DNA of 64,000 nucleotides from Hypomesus transpacificus (Eukaryota; Chordata; Actinopteri; Osmeriformes; Osmeridae), in assembly GCF_021917145.1 (NCBI RefSeq), contig NC_061078.1, positions 5,290,576 to 5,354,575 of the forward strand. Reading direction: 5' to 3'. Every line of letters starts with the position of its first letter. Positions within the stretch are counted from its first letter, which is position 1. Shown in pieces: positions 7,864 through 18,891 of this stretch. A model generated the notes under the pieces. It was given only the letters and a program-made list of their open reading frames with translations. It ran no database searches and was not told the origin of the DNA. The position numbers and the translations under genes were made by a program.

Positions 7864-10800
7864 TTATTTCTTTTTTTGCTCCTCTAGCCACTGCTCTCTG
7901 GACAGAGTCTCTGCAGAGGGGCAGTAAACAGTCCCCTTATACTGGCTGTGGCCAGTCTCTGCCGTTCTGTTCTGGCCACACCTCCAGCATTTGTTGGCCT
8001 CCACTCTCCTCTGGTGGGCACGGGGAGCTGGACCAGGAGCAGGACGAAGCTGGGGAAGGTGGGTGGTGCAGGAAGAGGGTGGGACAAAACGCAGGGCTTG
8101 GGGGACCATCAATGGAGAGGGGGCAGAGGGTGCCCTCATACCAGGGGCTCGGGAGACAAACACCACAGTGGGGACGGCAGCAGGGCGAGGGGCAATGGTG
8201 GTAGGGCGGGGCATGATAGGGATGGGAGTGGGGGCTCCAAGGGCGGCTGAAGGGCCAGGGAAGAGCTGCCTCTGGGCTGCCAGCCTGGGTCGGACCGCTG
8301 GAGGTGGTGCTGTGGCTGCATATGTTGCCCGCCTCTTGGTCTTTGCCTGCCCTGCTGTGCTCTGCGGCAGGTGGTAGGTGTGGGCTGCTCCCTGGGGTTG
8401 AGGTGGAGCAACAGCAGGGCGGACGTTGGCAGGCGGGAGAGGCTCGGTAGCCACAGACAGAGGACCTGGCAAGTTTATGCCCTGCTGCAGCACAGCCAGA
8501 TCCTGCCTCTTCACCCTCCGGTTGTACCACTGGGAGAGGGTCGACTGGTTCACCTCCACCAGCTGCAGGGTGGTGCCCTGCATGATGGCCCCATTGCCCA
8601 GGATGAGCTGCCGGACCTTGCGGTAGTCCTGCAGGATCAGAGTCCACCTGGACATGCTGCTCTTCCCCTGCTTCCTGGGACTCTTGTGGATGTCCGAGAG
8701 CCGGACGAAGATGGCCTCCACAAGGCGGCAGCAGTCTGGCCACTGAGCAGGCGAACCAGTGGACCCCAGGACACACCTCTCCACACTCTCCACACCTGGC
8801 GTGAACTCCACCTTTTTTTTGTGGCGGAACCTTCCCTTTATCAGCCTGTCCAGGTGCCGCGCAGCAAACACGACCCTCTGCTTGTCGTAATCCAGCAGGT
8901 CTTGCCACAGCCCCACAATGTTGCTGACCTAAGAAGGAAAGAAAACATATATTTTATATGTTTATATATTATAAATATATAAACAAATATCTGTTGTACA
9001 ATGAATGTCTTGCTGACCTGCTGGTTATCGAGGGTCATGTTGGTCTGATGCCTCAGCTCCACTAAGCACTCTGCCAGTCTATCCACCCGATCCATGCCTG
9101 GCATGCCATGCTCGTCCACAGCCTGAAACATTGAACAATTTCACATTAGCGCTGAACACCTCATGGCAAAGGTATGTTATATTGACTGCTGCTGCTGTGT
9201 GTTTTATTTGTTTGCTGTCAATTACTGTGTGTTGTTCCTAATAATGAATTGCGCTTGTATTCAGACACTTTCCTAACTACTGAACTTGTTAGTTTCTATG
9301 AATGACAGTTAATTACTAGTAGAAAGTTAACATACCAGCTGTTCTTCAGGCACCTGTGAGGAGGCACCTGGGACACAAGGCTGGGTTATGGGGGGAGGCA
9401 GGGTGGTAGCTACAGGCATGGGGGTGACAGGCAGAGTGGTGGTGGTGACAGGTAGGATGGAGGTGGTTAGAGACAAGGTGGTGGAAGGCAGGGTGGAGGA
9501 GGTGAGTGGCAGGGTGTTAGAAGGCAGGGTGGAGGAGGTGAGGGGCACGGTGGGGACCACAGGCAGGGTGGTGGAAGGCAGGGTGGAGGAGGTGAGGGGC
9601 AGGGTGGGGACCACAGGCAGGGTGGTGGAAGGCAGGGCGGAAGACGGGAGGTCTTCCGAAACACTACCAATAGTGAGGTCCTGTTCGTCATCCTCAAACC
9701 CTTCATCCGCCTGTTCCTCCTCTGTGGCGTGGTCCTCCAGCAGTTGGTCTGTCTCCTCAGAGTCGGGGTCCATGTCCTGCAAGGGCTGCCCTGTCTGCCT
9801 AAGCAGGTAGTTCACCCCAAGCAACTCTCCTGAACATGAACAACAATGCAATGCTAATGAGTATTAAAAAACAGATATGGAACTTACCATGATGCATAAA
9901 TACTGAGCTCTCAACAACATCATTATTTGTATTCATATTTGCCCTGAGACTTACCGGTGTACTTTCTCGGCGGGATGAAGGAGGGGACATACTTCCTTCC
10001 AAACACCTTCAGGCTGTTGCTGTTGACGGACTCCAGCACGTCCCCCGCGTACGTCAACAGCGCCATGCGCTTGGTGGTGATGGAGGCCGCTGCCCGGTTC
10101 TGGTTCCACCTGTTCAGGCCTTCCAGGAGGTACAGCTGGAAGTTGAGCAGGTTTGCACTCGTTCCTAAAAAAAAAAGAGAACGTGAACAATGATTAACAA
10201 GGCTATTTGAATATAATTTCATTATTAAGAATAATGTTTAGATGAAGATCTACACCAACCTGGAATAAACCTGTTCAGGTGGCAGTGGAAGGACTCCAAG
10301 GAGGTGGAGCCTCTTGCACACCTGTATGTGGTCAGCTGGATCCCCTCCCTGGTGGAACTGCCTGTCTCAGTGTACAGGAGTACACCTGGCACATCCTGGA
10401 TGCACTTCACGTGCCTCTTCTGGGTGCGCCAGATGTGCTCCATCTTAGGCTGGTCCAGCAGCGGAACCCCGAGCAGGTCTCTCCCCTTCTCCCCCATCAG
10501 CTCCTGCAGCAGCTGCTCAATGCGGAGGACCGTGGCGTCCACTCCACGTGTCCTCCGCCTGCAGAACTGGGACAGCTCAGCCTTGGTGATGGCCTTGTCC
10601 ACCATGTCACTGGTGATGAGGGGCACACCCTCCCTTTTGAGCTGCTCCCTCTTCACCCTGCGCAGTAGGGCTACGTCTGCTGCGTCCCACTCGAACAGGC
10701 ACACAGACAGGCGGCTCATGAAGAGGGGGTACAGGGCATGGGCATCGGTGGTGCATCCCACGGCCAGCCGTCGCATAAAATGCCAGATGTCCAGCCTTAT

Positions 10801-13740
10801 TTTCAGGTCAGGCCACCCACCAAACCTGGCCTGAAGCTTGGTCTCCCCCTCCTCTGAGCAGCAGCCACAGTCCACATAGAGCAGGACCGGGGGAGCTGCA
10901 CCTGCCTGGGTGTACCTCTCAATGAGGCCAGAGACCATCGGGTCCAGCCCCGGTCCCTCCTGGGCAGTCAGGACACTGATGAGGACCTGGCCGATCTCAT
11001 TCCCCACCGAGGTCACCCAGAATGCAGTCCCCTTTGCTGCACCAGCCAGCTTCTTTGTCATCTGAAATGACAAAATTCACACAGAAAACTTCATGAGAGG
11101 TTTCAAAAGAAAGTCTGTTAAATAAACACAGAAGTGTATTTATTTATTTATGTATTACTGCAGTCTAATCAAAGGCATGGATGTGTGTGTGTATGTGTGC
11201 TTGTAAGAATACAAATCATTGAGGTTTCATGTTTTCATTGTGTTGTACATAATTTACACTATGGATTTTCTTCATCCTATTACCTTTTTGGTGGAGTCCA
11301 TCTTCAAAATGTTACCAAAGGTTGACGTGATGGACGCCTTTATATGGTCCATCCGGCTGATGATGTCCCTGCCGTACACCGACAGCACCCACCGGCTGGT
11401 TGGGACATCGAGGGGCTGTGGAGGTTCCTGGCAGGTCACTGGGAAGAGGCTGGGCTGGTCAACGAAGGCCGCACACTCCCCCAAGTAGTCGGCCAGGCGG
11501 TCCAACCACTCCTCCCCATGGTTCTCCCGCAGCTGCTTCACCAGGCACGCCGGGCTATTGCCGAGGGTCCGTTCCCGCAACATGCGGATGACCCGTATGT
11601 CACAAGCATACCTTGAAGAAAAGACAGATAAGTTTCAAGAACTTGTTCAATTATGTAAGGACCTGCAGCAGGCATTATCAGAAAATGATTGTAGATTTTT
11701 AACTCACAAGCGTGTCAGGATCATCCTGAACTTCCTCCTGTGAGGCAGGTCCAGCTGGTCCAGGACAGCCTGACTGGTTGCCAGATGGGTCAGGCGACAC
11801 ACAGTGCACCTGAGTGTCTCCGTCACCATCAGGTAGTAGCGGTCCACGTCCAGGACCTTACGCACCCTCTTGTGCACACCATACCCCGTCAGCTGCTTCC
11901 CACAGGTTTGGCAGACTACCCTCACTTTCCACAAGTGATAGGGCATCCATACCAAGAGCCTGTGGGCAAAAAAGCGGTCCGGTGTTGGAGCCTGGTGGTA
12001 TATCAGGGCAGAGGCTGGTGGCTCATACCAGAGCTTCAAGTTCAAACGCAGCTTGCCAGACTGAAAAAGGGTGGACGCAATCCACCGTTGGTCCTGAACT
12101 GGGATCGTCTCCTTCATTCTGACAGGAAGCCAGAAGTCAGGAGTTGGACCAGGAGCAGGGCCAGGAGCAGGGCCAGGAGCAGCAAGCTCATCCTCATCAT
12201 GCACATCCTGTTACAAAACAAGAGAAATAAATATATTTATAAAAACAGAATAGCCCAATCATATGAGAACAACCTCATCTTATAAAACTAAAACAGTTCC
12301 AAGAACACAACACTTACAGCAGCCATTGCAGGGCTGGTGCTGGTCTCTGAGACAACAGTGCTGAGGCTGGAAGCTGTGCTGGGCCTCACAGAGGTCATCG
12401 CAGGGCTGGAGCGAGAAGTTGTCCTCATGGAGGCTTTGTAGGGGGTGGATGGGGGCTTTGAGAGCGGTGATTCCGTCCTCACAAAAGCCACGGCAGGGCT
12501 TGATGGTGTTCTGGGCCTCACAGAGGCCATAGGGGAACCGAAGCCAGGTGGGGGGGTCCTCACAGAGGCTGTAGGGGAACCAAAGCCAGGTGGGGTGGTC
12601 CTCACAGAGGCCATGGGTGAGCTGGCAGTGGCCTGGGTGTCTCCTGTCATGGTGGGTGGACTGGACAGAGGCTGGGAGAAGGATGGGGGGAAGCATTTGT
12701 AAAAAGTAGAAATCAATGGACTCAAATCAAGCTCTTAAGATTTAGGTTTGCTCATATTAACCTATAAATATGTATTATATTATATTTACATATAATCATA
12801 TTTACCTTTGCTTTCCTAACCACATTCACATTTGGCTTTGCAGCAGCGCCATGTGAGCCTCCAAATCGTGGTTTAGAAAACTGTGGTGACAATTAGAGCA
12901 TTTATCAAAGGAATACATTGTAAACCTGAAATGCTCTTCCATTTTGCCATCATCATATGTAATCAGTGGTTGTCCATATTTGAAAGCTTGTATGACAATA
13001 ATATTGAAATACTCACCATGGACAAATTCAGTGTGGGCCGTGCTGGGACATGGGCTGAGGCAGAGGCTGAGGCCATTCCCAGTGGAGGAGGGGCAGAGGC
13101 AGAGGCTGAGGTAGAGGCTGTTCCCAGTGGGGGAGGGGCAGCACAGGTAGAGGTCTCTGCCACAGTTTGCCCAGTGGTTGGCTGTATTAAGGACAGAGAG
13201 ATCCATGTCAGACATCACATTACTGAGCACATCACATAGTGATTCTTTTAGTGTTTTGGTGTCAAGAAGTCTCATTCACATTACCTTTGGGTTGTGAAAG
13301 CCACAAGCACACTGCTGTGTCCCACCAAACAGCATTCTTTGACCCCCTGACTGTAACGGGCACTTCTCAATCTGTTCCAAATAAAACAAACACTTTTTTA
13401 AAGAAAACAACCCAATAGAAATGGAGCGTTTTGACATATCTTCTATTGGTGACTAAACATGACATTGACACTGAAGTTGCTGTTCATTATGTTTATCAAG
13501 GTCCCATACTGTGACTGGTATTTCTGGCAATTCAGTCATCTTTTATAGGCCATCAGAATTTTTTTTCTGTGATCTTTTGCTCATTTTATATACCTTTTGA
13601 AAGAGGTCATACCACCTCTTCTGTCTTGGGGCTGGCCTGTTGCCTGCATCAGCAGGCCAAACCCCAGAGCTGGCAAACCTCCTCAAACGGGACATCCATT
13701 CCCCATCCCCCATTCCTTTGTGGCTCTTTGAACTCGACAT
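7864..13740 (-). CDS. Dada-type transposase, copy 1 (12 coding exons, 1443 aa)
   Basis: Exons: 13740-13594, 13371-13285, 13181-13017, 12880-12806, 12671-12318, 12207-11708, 11611-11284, 11061-10260, 10164-9955, 9829-9336, 9122-9018, 8928-7864. All junctions are GT-AG and in phase, giving 4332 nt with one stop. Visible parts: Cys-containing segment ~50-78; Pro/Ser/Thr-rich linker ~79-276 with a 14-residue repeat; zinc-ribbon-like CxxC...CxxC at 375/378 and 410/413; RNase-H-like core with D548 (MDSTKK), D616 (YVDCGC), DxxH at 643-646 (DIWH) and E808 (LESFH); acidic stretch ~908-940 followed by Thr/Pro repeats; helix-turn-helix-like segment ~1206-1229; C-terminal CxxC-x9-H-x8-C knuckle 1403-1425. 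The DDE assignment is inference from spacing; Dada transposases are related to MuDR, hAT, P and Kolobok enzymes. Start: the ATG at 13740 directly follows a splice acceptor (TATTAG|ATG), which implies a non-coding first exon. It presumably cuts and pastes the element into tRNA-Ala. Confidence 0.8.
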
Positions 13741-14193
13741 CTAATAGGTAAAAGGAGCGATTTTTACACTAGTACAATAACATGTATTTATTGTTATAAT
13801 TAGCTTTTTAACATTTCAAATATTTAGCTGGCTACTATTTCCAGAAGAATATTTTTGTACTTGTTCTGGGTCACTTTATTACCACAAGTGAAAAAGTTAT
13901 ATTTATTTCGTTTTGTCCCCAGTGACATATATTATATATAACAGGTTAAATATTGCTTTTGCTAGTCGGAATAACATCTGTCGCTACAGTAACCTATTAG
14001 TAATCCCTTATAAAAGTAGCTAGCTAAATGACAGCAATACTACCTGAGGAAATCTACTAACTAGCCTACATGACAAACTCTGAAATGACAAACTCTAATA
14101 TTCGTGATATTACTTGTCATTGACCCGATGAATGCTAACATGTATTGAAATGTCAAACGGATAATTATTTTGATTAGCTATGTATGTATTTAC

Positions 14194-14330
14194 CTTTGCG
14201 GTGCGCGGTACTACAGACAACTTGAAACAGCGTATCCTTCAATGAATGAACTGACGCGACTACTGTCACTCATCTCACAACTTCGGCGGGGGTCAACCTC
14301 GGCGGGGGTCTCTGGGGTCGTGGACGCCGT
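14194..14330 (-). other. Probable non-coding first exon of transposase gene, copy 1
   Basis: A strong donor, GCAAAG|GTAAAT, ends at 14194 and would splice to the acceptor immediately before the ATG at 13740. The upstream limit is a guess placed just below the CCAAT-box cluster. No ATG-led frame of length lies in it. Copy 2 has the same donor at 25264. Confidence 0.5.
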
Positions 14331-14350
14331 TGCTACGGCTCAGCTCGGCG

Positions 14351-14457
14351 TGACGTAATTGGAGATGTACGTGTTCCGATTGGCGCAATCGGACTGACGC
14401 AATTGGACAGTGAGAATCCGATTGGCCCTCGAACCTTGAACCGAGGTAGCTAATTGG
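14351..14457 (-). promoter_or_regulatory. CCAAT-box cluster, putative transposase promoter, copy 1
   Basis: Five CCAAT boxes in the sense of the transposase gene (ATTGG on + at 14358, 14379, 14402, 14421 and 14453) are spaced 19-32 bases apart, close to two to three helical turns. A CRE-like TGACGTAA at 14351 overlaps the first. No TATA box is seen. Such arrays are typical NF-Y-bound promoters. The cluster lies within 135 bases of the right end of the element, so promoter and terminal sequence may overlap in function. Confidence 0.6.
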
Positions 14458-14490
14458 TCGCGATAGCCAGTCGAATGTGCTCCGGGTGCC

Positions 14491-14501
14491 GCTAATTCCC
14501 C
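14491..14501 (-). pseudogene. tRNA-Ala 5' end remnant beyond transposon copy 1
   Basis: The 11 bases (GGGGAATTAGC on -) complete the tRNA-Ala whose body is at 6772-6838. The last five repeat the target bases on the other side of the element. Confidence 0.85.
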
Positions 14502-14709
14502 CTTGCTCAGCAGTGGACGTTGGAGTCTTGCAAGACTCGTAGCTCCCGTTTAATCGCTTTCTTGACATCCCCTTGAATTTAGAGTGAGGAAAAACGACTT
14601 ACAGCGTGGGCCGAATACGACCGGTCGTTTCACGCCGACACGAGGTGGCGCCTAGGACATTGCATTTCCGCGGCTGGAGACAGTGTCCGCGGCTGGAGAG
14701 TGTGTCTCT

Positions 14710-14783
14710 GGCCCGTTAGCTCAGTTGGTCAGAGCGTGGTGCTAATAACGCCAAGGTCGTGGGTTCGATCCCCATACGGGCCA
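14710..14783 (+). tRNA. trnai-aau: tRNA-Ile(AAU) (unit 11)
   Basis: Reads the same as 850-923. Confidence 0.95.
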
Positions 14784-15100
14784 ACCACCCCTTTTTGGGG
14801 ATCTTTTCCATTGCTTTATTTCGTTTGTGGCAAGGCTTTGGAATGCTACTGACTGGGTTTGGAACGCCTATAGCTCAGTTGGGAGAGAGAGTTAGGCCGA
14901 GGGTGTCAAGGTCTCTGGTTTGATCCTCGGTTTGGGTAAACCCGTGGTGTTTGCAAAATACCGTCTACTCAAGGGAGTGGTCACGCCATAACACTGCAGA
15001 CCACTGACTGGTCAGAGAGGATTGCGACACCGGACAAACCGGATAAACTTGTCTTATTGAACTAGCCGAGCCACTGAACAACAAACGAGCCGAAAAGCAT

Positions 15101-15173
15101 TGGAGAATGCGGGCATCGATCCCGCTACTTCTCGCATGCTAAGCGAGCGCTCTACCATTTGAGCTAATTCCCC
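15101..15173 (-). tRNA. trnaa-agc: tRNA-Ala(AGC) (unit 11)
   Basis: Reads the same as 1255-1327. Confidence 0.95.
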
Positions 15174-15284
15174 CTTGCTCAGCAGTGGACGTTGGAGTCT
15201 TGCAAGACTCGTAGCTCCCGTTTAATCGCTTTCTTGACATCCCCTTGAATTTAGAGTGAGGAAAAACGACTTACAGCGTGGGCC

Positions 15285-15404
15285 GAACTACGAGAGAGGA
15301 TTGCGACGGTCGTTTCACGCTAATTCCCCCTTGACAGTGAGGTGGCGCCTAGGACATTGCATTTCCGCGGCTGGAGACAGTGTCCCCCCATACGGGCCAA
15401 CCAC
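15285..15404 (+). pseudogene. tRNA-Ile remnant in rearranged unit 12
   Basis: Unit 12 is a patchwork. ACGAGAGAGGATTGCGAC, normally found after the tRNA-Phe-like sequence, replaces part of the spacer. A 12-bp piece, AATTCCCCCTTG, copied from the tRNA-Ala 5' flank sits between GCT and GACA. A deletion then joins GACAGTGTCC to CCCCATACGGGCCA, leaving only the last bases of tRNA-Ile. No functional tRNA-Ile remains in this unit. Confidence 0.8.
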
Positions 15405-15739
15405 CCCTTTTTGGGGATCTTTTCCATTGCTTTATTTCGTTTGTGGCAAGGCTTTGGAATGCTACTGACTGGGTTTGGAACGCCTATAGCTCAGTTGGGA
15501 GAGAGAGTTAGGCCGAGGGTGTCAAGGTCTCTGGTTTGATCCTCGGTTTGGGTAAACCCGTGGTGTTTGCAAAATACCGTCTACTCAAGGAAGTGGTCGA
15601 CGCGTCATTTTCAAAAAGGTCACGCCATAACACTGCAGACCACTGACTGGTCAGAGAGGATTGCGACACCGGACAAACCGGATAAACTTGTCTTATTGAA
15701 CTAGCCGAGCCACTGAACAACAAACGAGCCGAAAAGCAT

Positions 15740-15812
15740 TGGAGAATGCGGGCATCGATCCCGCTACTTCTCGCATGCTAAGCGAGCGCTCTACCATTTG
15801 AGCTAATTCCCC
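15740..15812 (-). tRNA. trnaa-agc: tRNA-Ala(AGC) (unit 12)
   Basis: Reads the same as 1255-1327 even though its unit is rearranged upstream. Confidence 0.95.
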
Positions 15813-16020
15813 CTTGCTCAGCAGTGGACGTTGGAGTCTTGCAAGACTCGTAGCTCCCGTTTAATCGCTTTCTTGACATCCCCTTGAATTTAGAGTGAGG
15901 AAAAACGACTTACAGCGTGGGCCGAATACGACCGGTCGTTTCACGCCGACACGAGGTGGCGCCTAGGACATTGCATTTCCGCGGCTGGAGACAGTGTCCG
16001 CGGCTGGAGAGTGTGTCTCT

Positions 16021-16094
16021 GGCCCGTTAGCTCAGTTGGTCAGAGCGTGGTGCTAATAACGCCAAGGTCGTGGGTTCGATCCCCATACGGGCCA
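16021..16094 (+). tRNA. trnai-aau: tRNA-Ile(AAU) (unit 13)
   Basis: Reads the same as 850-923. Confidence 0.95.
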
Positions 16095-16425
16095 ACCACC
16101 CCTTTTTGGGGATCTTTTCCATTGCTTTATTTCGTTTGTGGCAAGGCTTTGGAATGCTACTGACTGGGTTTGGAACGCCTATAGCTCAGTTGGGAGAGAG
16201 AGTTAGGCCGAGGGTGTCAAGGTCTCTGGTTTGATCCTCGGTTTGGGTAAACCCGTGGTGTTTGCAAAATACCGTCTACTCAAGGAAGTGGTCGACGCGT
16301 CATTTTCAAAAAGGTCACGCCATAACACTGCAGACCACTGACTGGTCAGAGAGGATTGCGACACCGGATAAACTTGTCTTATTGAACTAGCCGAGCCACT
16401 GAACAACAAACGAGCCGAAAAGCAT

Positions 16426-16498
16426 TGGAGAATGCGGGCATCGATCCCGCTACTTCTCGCATGCTAAGCGAGCGCTCTACCATTTGAGCTAATTCCCC
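16426..16498 (-). tRNA. trnaa-agc: tRNA-Ala(AGC) (unit 13)
   Basis: Reads the same as 1255-1327. Confidence 0.95.
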
Positions 16499-16706
16499 CT
16501 TGCTCAGCAGTGGACGTTGGAGTCTTGCAAGACTCGTAGCTCCCGTTTAATCGCTTTCTTGACATCCCCTTGAATTTAGAGTGAGGAAAAACGACTTACA
16601 GCGTGGGCCGAATACGACCGGTCGTTTCACGCCGACACGAGGTGGCGCCTAGGCCATTGCATTTCCGCGGCTGGAGACAGTGTCCGCGGCTGGCGAGTGT
16701 GTCTCT

Positions 16707-16780
16707 GGCCCGTTAGCTCAGTTGGTCAGAGCGTGGTGCTAATAACGCCAAGGTCGTGGGTTCGATCCCCATACGGGCCA
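16707..16780 (+). tRNA. trnai-aau: tRNA-Ile(AAU) (unit 14)
   Basis: Reads the same as 850-923. Confidence 0.95.
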
Positions 16781-17111
16781 ACCACCCCTTTTTGGGGATC
16801 TTTTCCATTGCTTTATTTCGTTTGTGGCAAGGCTTTGGAATGCTACTGACTGGGTTTGGAACGCCTATAGCTCAGTTGGGAGAGAGAGTTAGGCCGAGGG
16901 TGTCAAGGTCTCTGGTTTGATCCTCGGTTTGGGTAAACCCGTGGTGTTTGCAAAATACCGTCTACTCAAGGAAGTGGTCAACGCGTCATTTTCAAAAAGG
17001 TCACGCCATAACACTGCAGACCACTGACTGGTCAGAGAGGATTGCGACACCGGATAAACTTGTCTTATTGAACTAGCCGAGCCACTGAACAACAAACGAG
17101 CCGAAAAGCAT

Positions 17112-17184
17112 TGGAGAATGCGGGCATCGATCCCGCTACTTCTCGCATGCTAAGCGAGCGCTCTACCATTTGAGCTAATTCCCC
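17112..17184 (-). tRNA. trnaa-agc: tRNA-Ala(AGC) (unit 14)
   Basis: Reads the same as 1255-1327. Confidence 0.95.
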
Positions 17185-17392
17185 CTTGCTCAGCAGTGGA
17201 CGTTGGAGTCTTGCAAGACTCGTAGCTCCCGTTTAATCGCTTTCTTGACATCCCCTTGAATTTAGAGTGAGGAAAAACGACTTACAGCGTGGGCCGAATA
17301 CGACCGGTCGTTTCACGCCGACACGAGGTGGCGCCTAGGACATTGCATTTCCGCGGCTGGAGACAGTGTCCGCGGCTGGAGAGTGTGTCTCT

Positions 17393-17466
17393 GGCCCGTT
17401 AGCTCAGTTGGTCAGAGCGTGGTGCTAATAACGCCAAGGTCGTGGGTTCGATCCCCATACGGGCCA
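17393..17466 (+). tRNA. trnai-aau: tRNA-Ile(AAU) (unit 15)
   Basis: Reads the same as 850-923. Confidence 0.95.
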
Positions 17467-17797
17467 ACCACCCCTTTTTGGGGATCTTTTCCATTGCTTT
17501 ATTTCGTTTGTGGCAAGGCTTTGGAATGCTACTGACTGGGTTTGGAACGCCTATAGCTCAGTTGGGAGAGAGAGTTAGGCCGAGGGTGTCAAGGTCTCTG
17601 GTTTGATCCTCGGTTTGGGTAAACCCGTGGTGTTTGCAAAATACCGTCTACTCAAGGAAGTGGTCGACGCGTCATTTTCAAAAAGGTCACGCCATAACAC
17701 TGCAGACCACTGACTGGTCAGAGAGGATTGCGACACCGGATAAACTTGTCTTATTGAACTAGCCGAGCCACTGAACAACAAACGAGCCGAAAAGCAT

Positions 17798-17864
17798 TGG
17801 AGAATGCGGGCATCGATCCCGCTACTTCTCGCATGCTAAGCGAGCGCTCTACCATTTGAGCTAA
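17798..17864 (-). pseudogene. tRNA-Ala(AGC) interrupted by transposon copy 2 (3' portion)
   Basis: Broken at exactly the same base as 6772-6838, with A and B boxes kept and the acceptor 5' strand replaced. The remaining 5' end is at 25561-25571. Its unit is of a different class from the one hit by copy 1. Confidence 0.9.
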
Positions 17865-18891
17865 AGCTGGGGAACAATCGCCTGTTTGAGGGGGGAAGAA
17901 GGGGGAGAAGGGAGGGGGAAGAAAAAAGGAGGAAAAAGGGAGAAAAAAGGAGGAAAAAGGGAGAAGAAGAGGAAAAAGAGAGAAAAGGGGAAAGTTGAAA
18001 GTCCCCATTCATAGTTTAAACATGTTTAACCCGTTACGTTTTAAGACAATTCGAAAAAACACCCGAAATTACGAATTTTACAGTGTTTGGGGAAGACGTA
18101 GAATGGAACCGAAGGTCCGCGGTTCGCGTCCCACCTACGGCACCTTTGACTATTTCTAATAAACACACACACTTGAGTCTCCAAGTGTGTATGTTATCAA
18201 AATGTAACAATATAAGATAGATGGAGATACGTTGCTAATTTAGTGTAATTTCAAAACCATTTGTATCCACTAGTGCATTATTTATATTTTACAGGGTTAT
18301 CTATTGTACACTATTTGCCTTTATTTGTATTCACTCCACACAGGAGTACTGTTTTTGGTTAGTTTTAATTAGATCTATCTCTCTATCCATCCATCTATCT
18401 ATCTCTCAAACTGTGTGGCTTCTGAGCTTTGTGTGCTCTTATCTGAAGCTCTGTCTTTTTGGTTTCTGCACTTACCATATCAACACTTGCATGATCCATA
18501 TATTAAATATTTTAAAACAATGTGCGCAAGCAAGCGTAAAGTTAGTCACTTTTTGCTGCTCTTACTTCTTGCAGACTTGCCGTATTTGGTTAGAAAGAGT
18601 AGTGATTGGGAAATAACGACGGACTGACCAACAAATAGTTGATAAATAGAAACATTTATCCACAATTGTAAAAATAGAAATATGAACAACAACAACTAAT
18701 TTAAACTATATATATATATATATATACAGGCAAATGATATGCTAAATTACAATATTTACACAATGAAAACTATATACACAATGGAAATCTAAGCATAAAC
18801 TATATCTAAACAATGAAAACGATATACACACGGGAAATCTAAGCATTAACTATATCTAAACAATGAAAACTATATACAAAGGCCCAAAGAA

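Larger units (their letters stand above)
6839..14490 (-). mobile_element. Dada-type DNA transposon, copy 1, inserted in tRNA-Ala
   Basis: A 7652-bp insertion splits a tRNA-Ala(AGC) gene between acceptor stem and D arm. GCTAA flanks both sides (6834-6838 and 14491-14495). If the true duplication is 6 or 7 bp, as known for Dada, one or two flank bases are mismatched. The ends share only weak inverted similarity (GGAACAATCGCCTG on the left against GGAGCACATTCGACTG read inward from the right), so terminal inverted repeats are short or imperfect. Inside, on the - strand, are a promoter-like region, an intact multi-exon transposase gene and a ~1 kb 3' side containing a purine-rich tract (~6866-6965), a TA microsatellite (~7681-7699) and the hairpin arms ACACACTTG/CAAGTGTGT near 7140-7167. 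Superfamily assignment rests on the DDE-like transposase with a DxxH motif and on the tRNA target site. The element looks whole and recent. Confidence 0.8.
14491..17864. repeat. Tandem tRNA array, middle block (units 11-15)
   Basis: About five units lie between the two transposon copies. Unit 11 has a 20-bp spacer deletion (ends at ...GGGAGTGGTCACGCC). Unit 12 is rearranged and has lost its tRNA-Ile body. Unit 15 is cut by transposon copy 2 at 17864. The remainder match the left-block units. Confidence 0.93.

Noticed and set aside
7948-8982. Long + strand frames opposite the last transposase exon
   Set aside because: GC-rich antisense shadows of a 1065-base coding exon. The - strand frame has splice sites, phase and zinc-binding motifs.
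6839-14490. Retroelement or other virus-like element as an explanation for the 7.65-kb insertion
   Set aside because: No terminal direct repeats, reverse transcriptase, capsid-like or envelope-like protein is seen. The gene is intron-rich with a DDE-like core, as in a DNA transposon.
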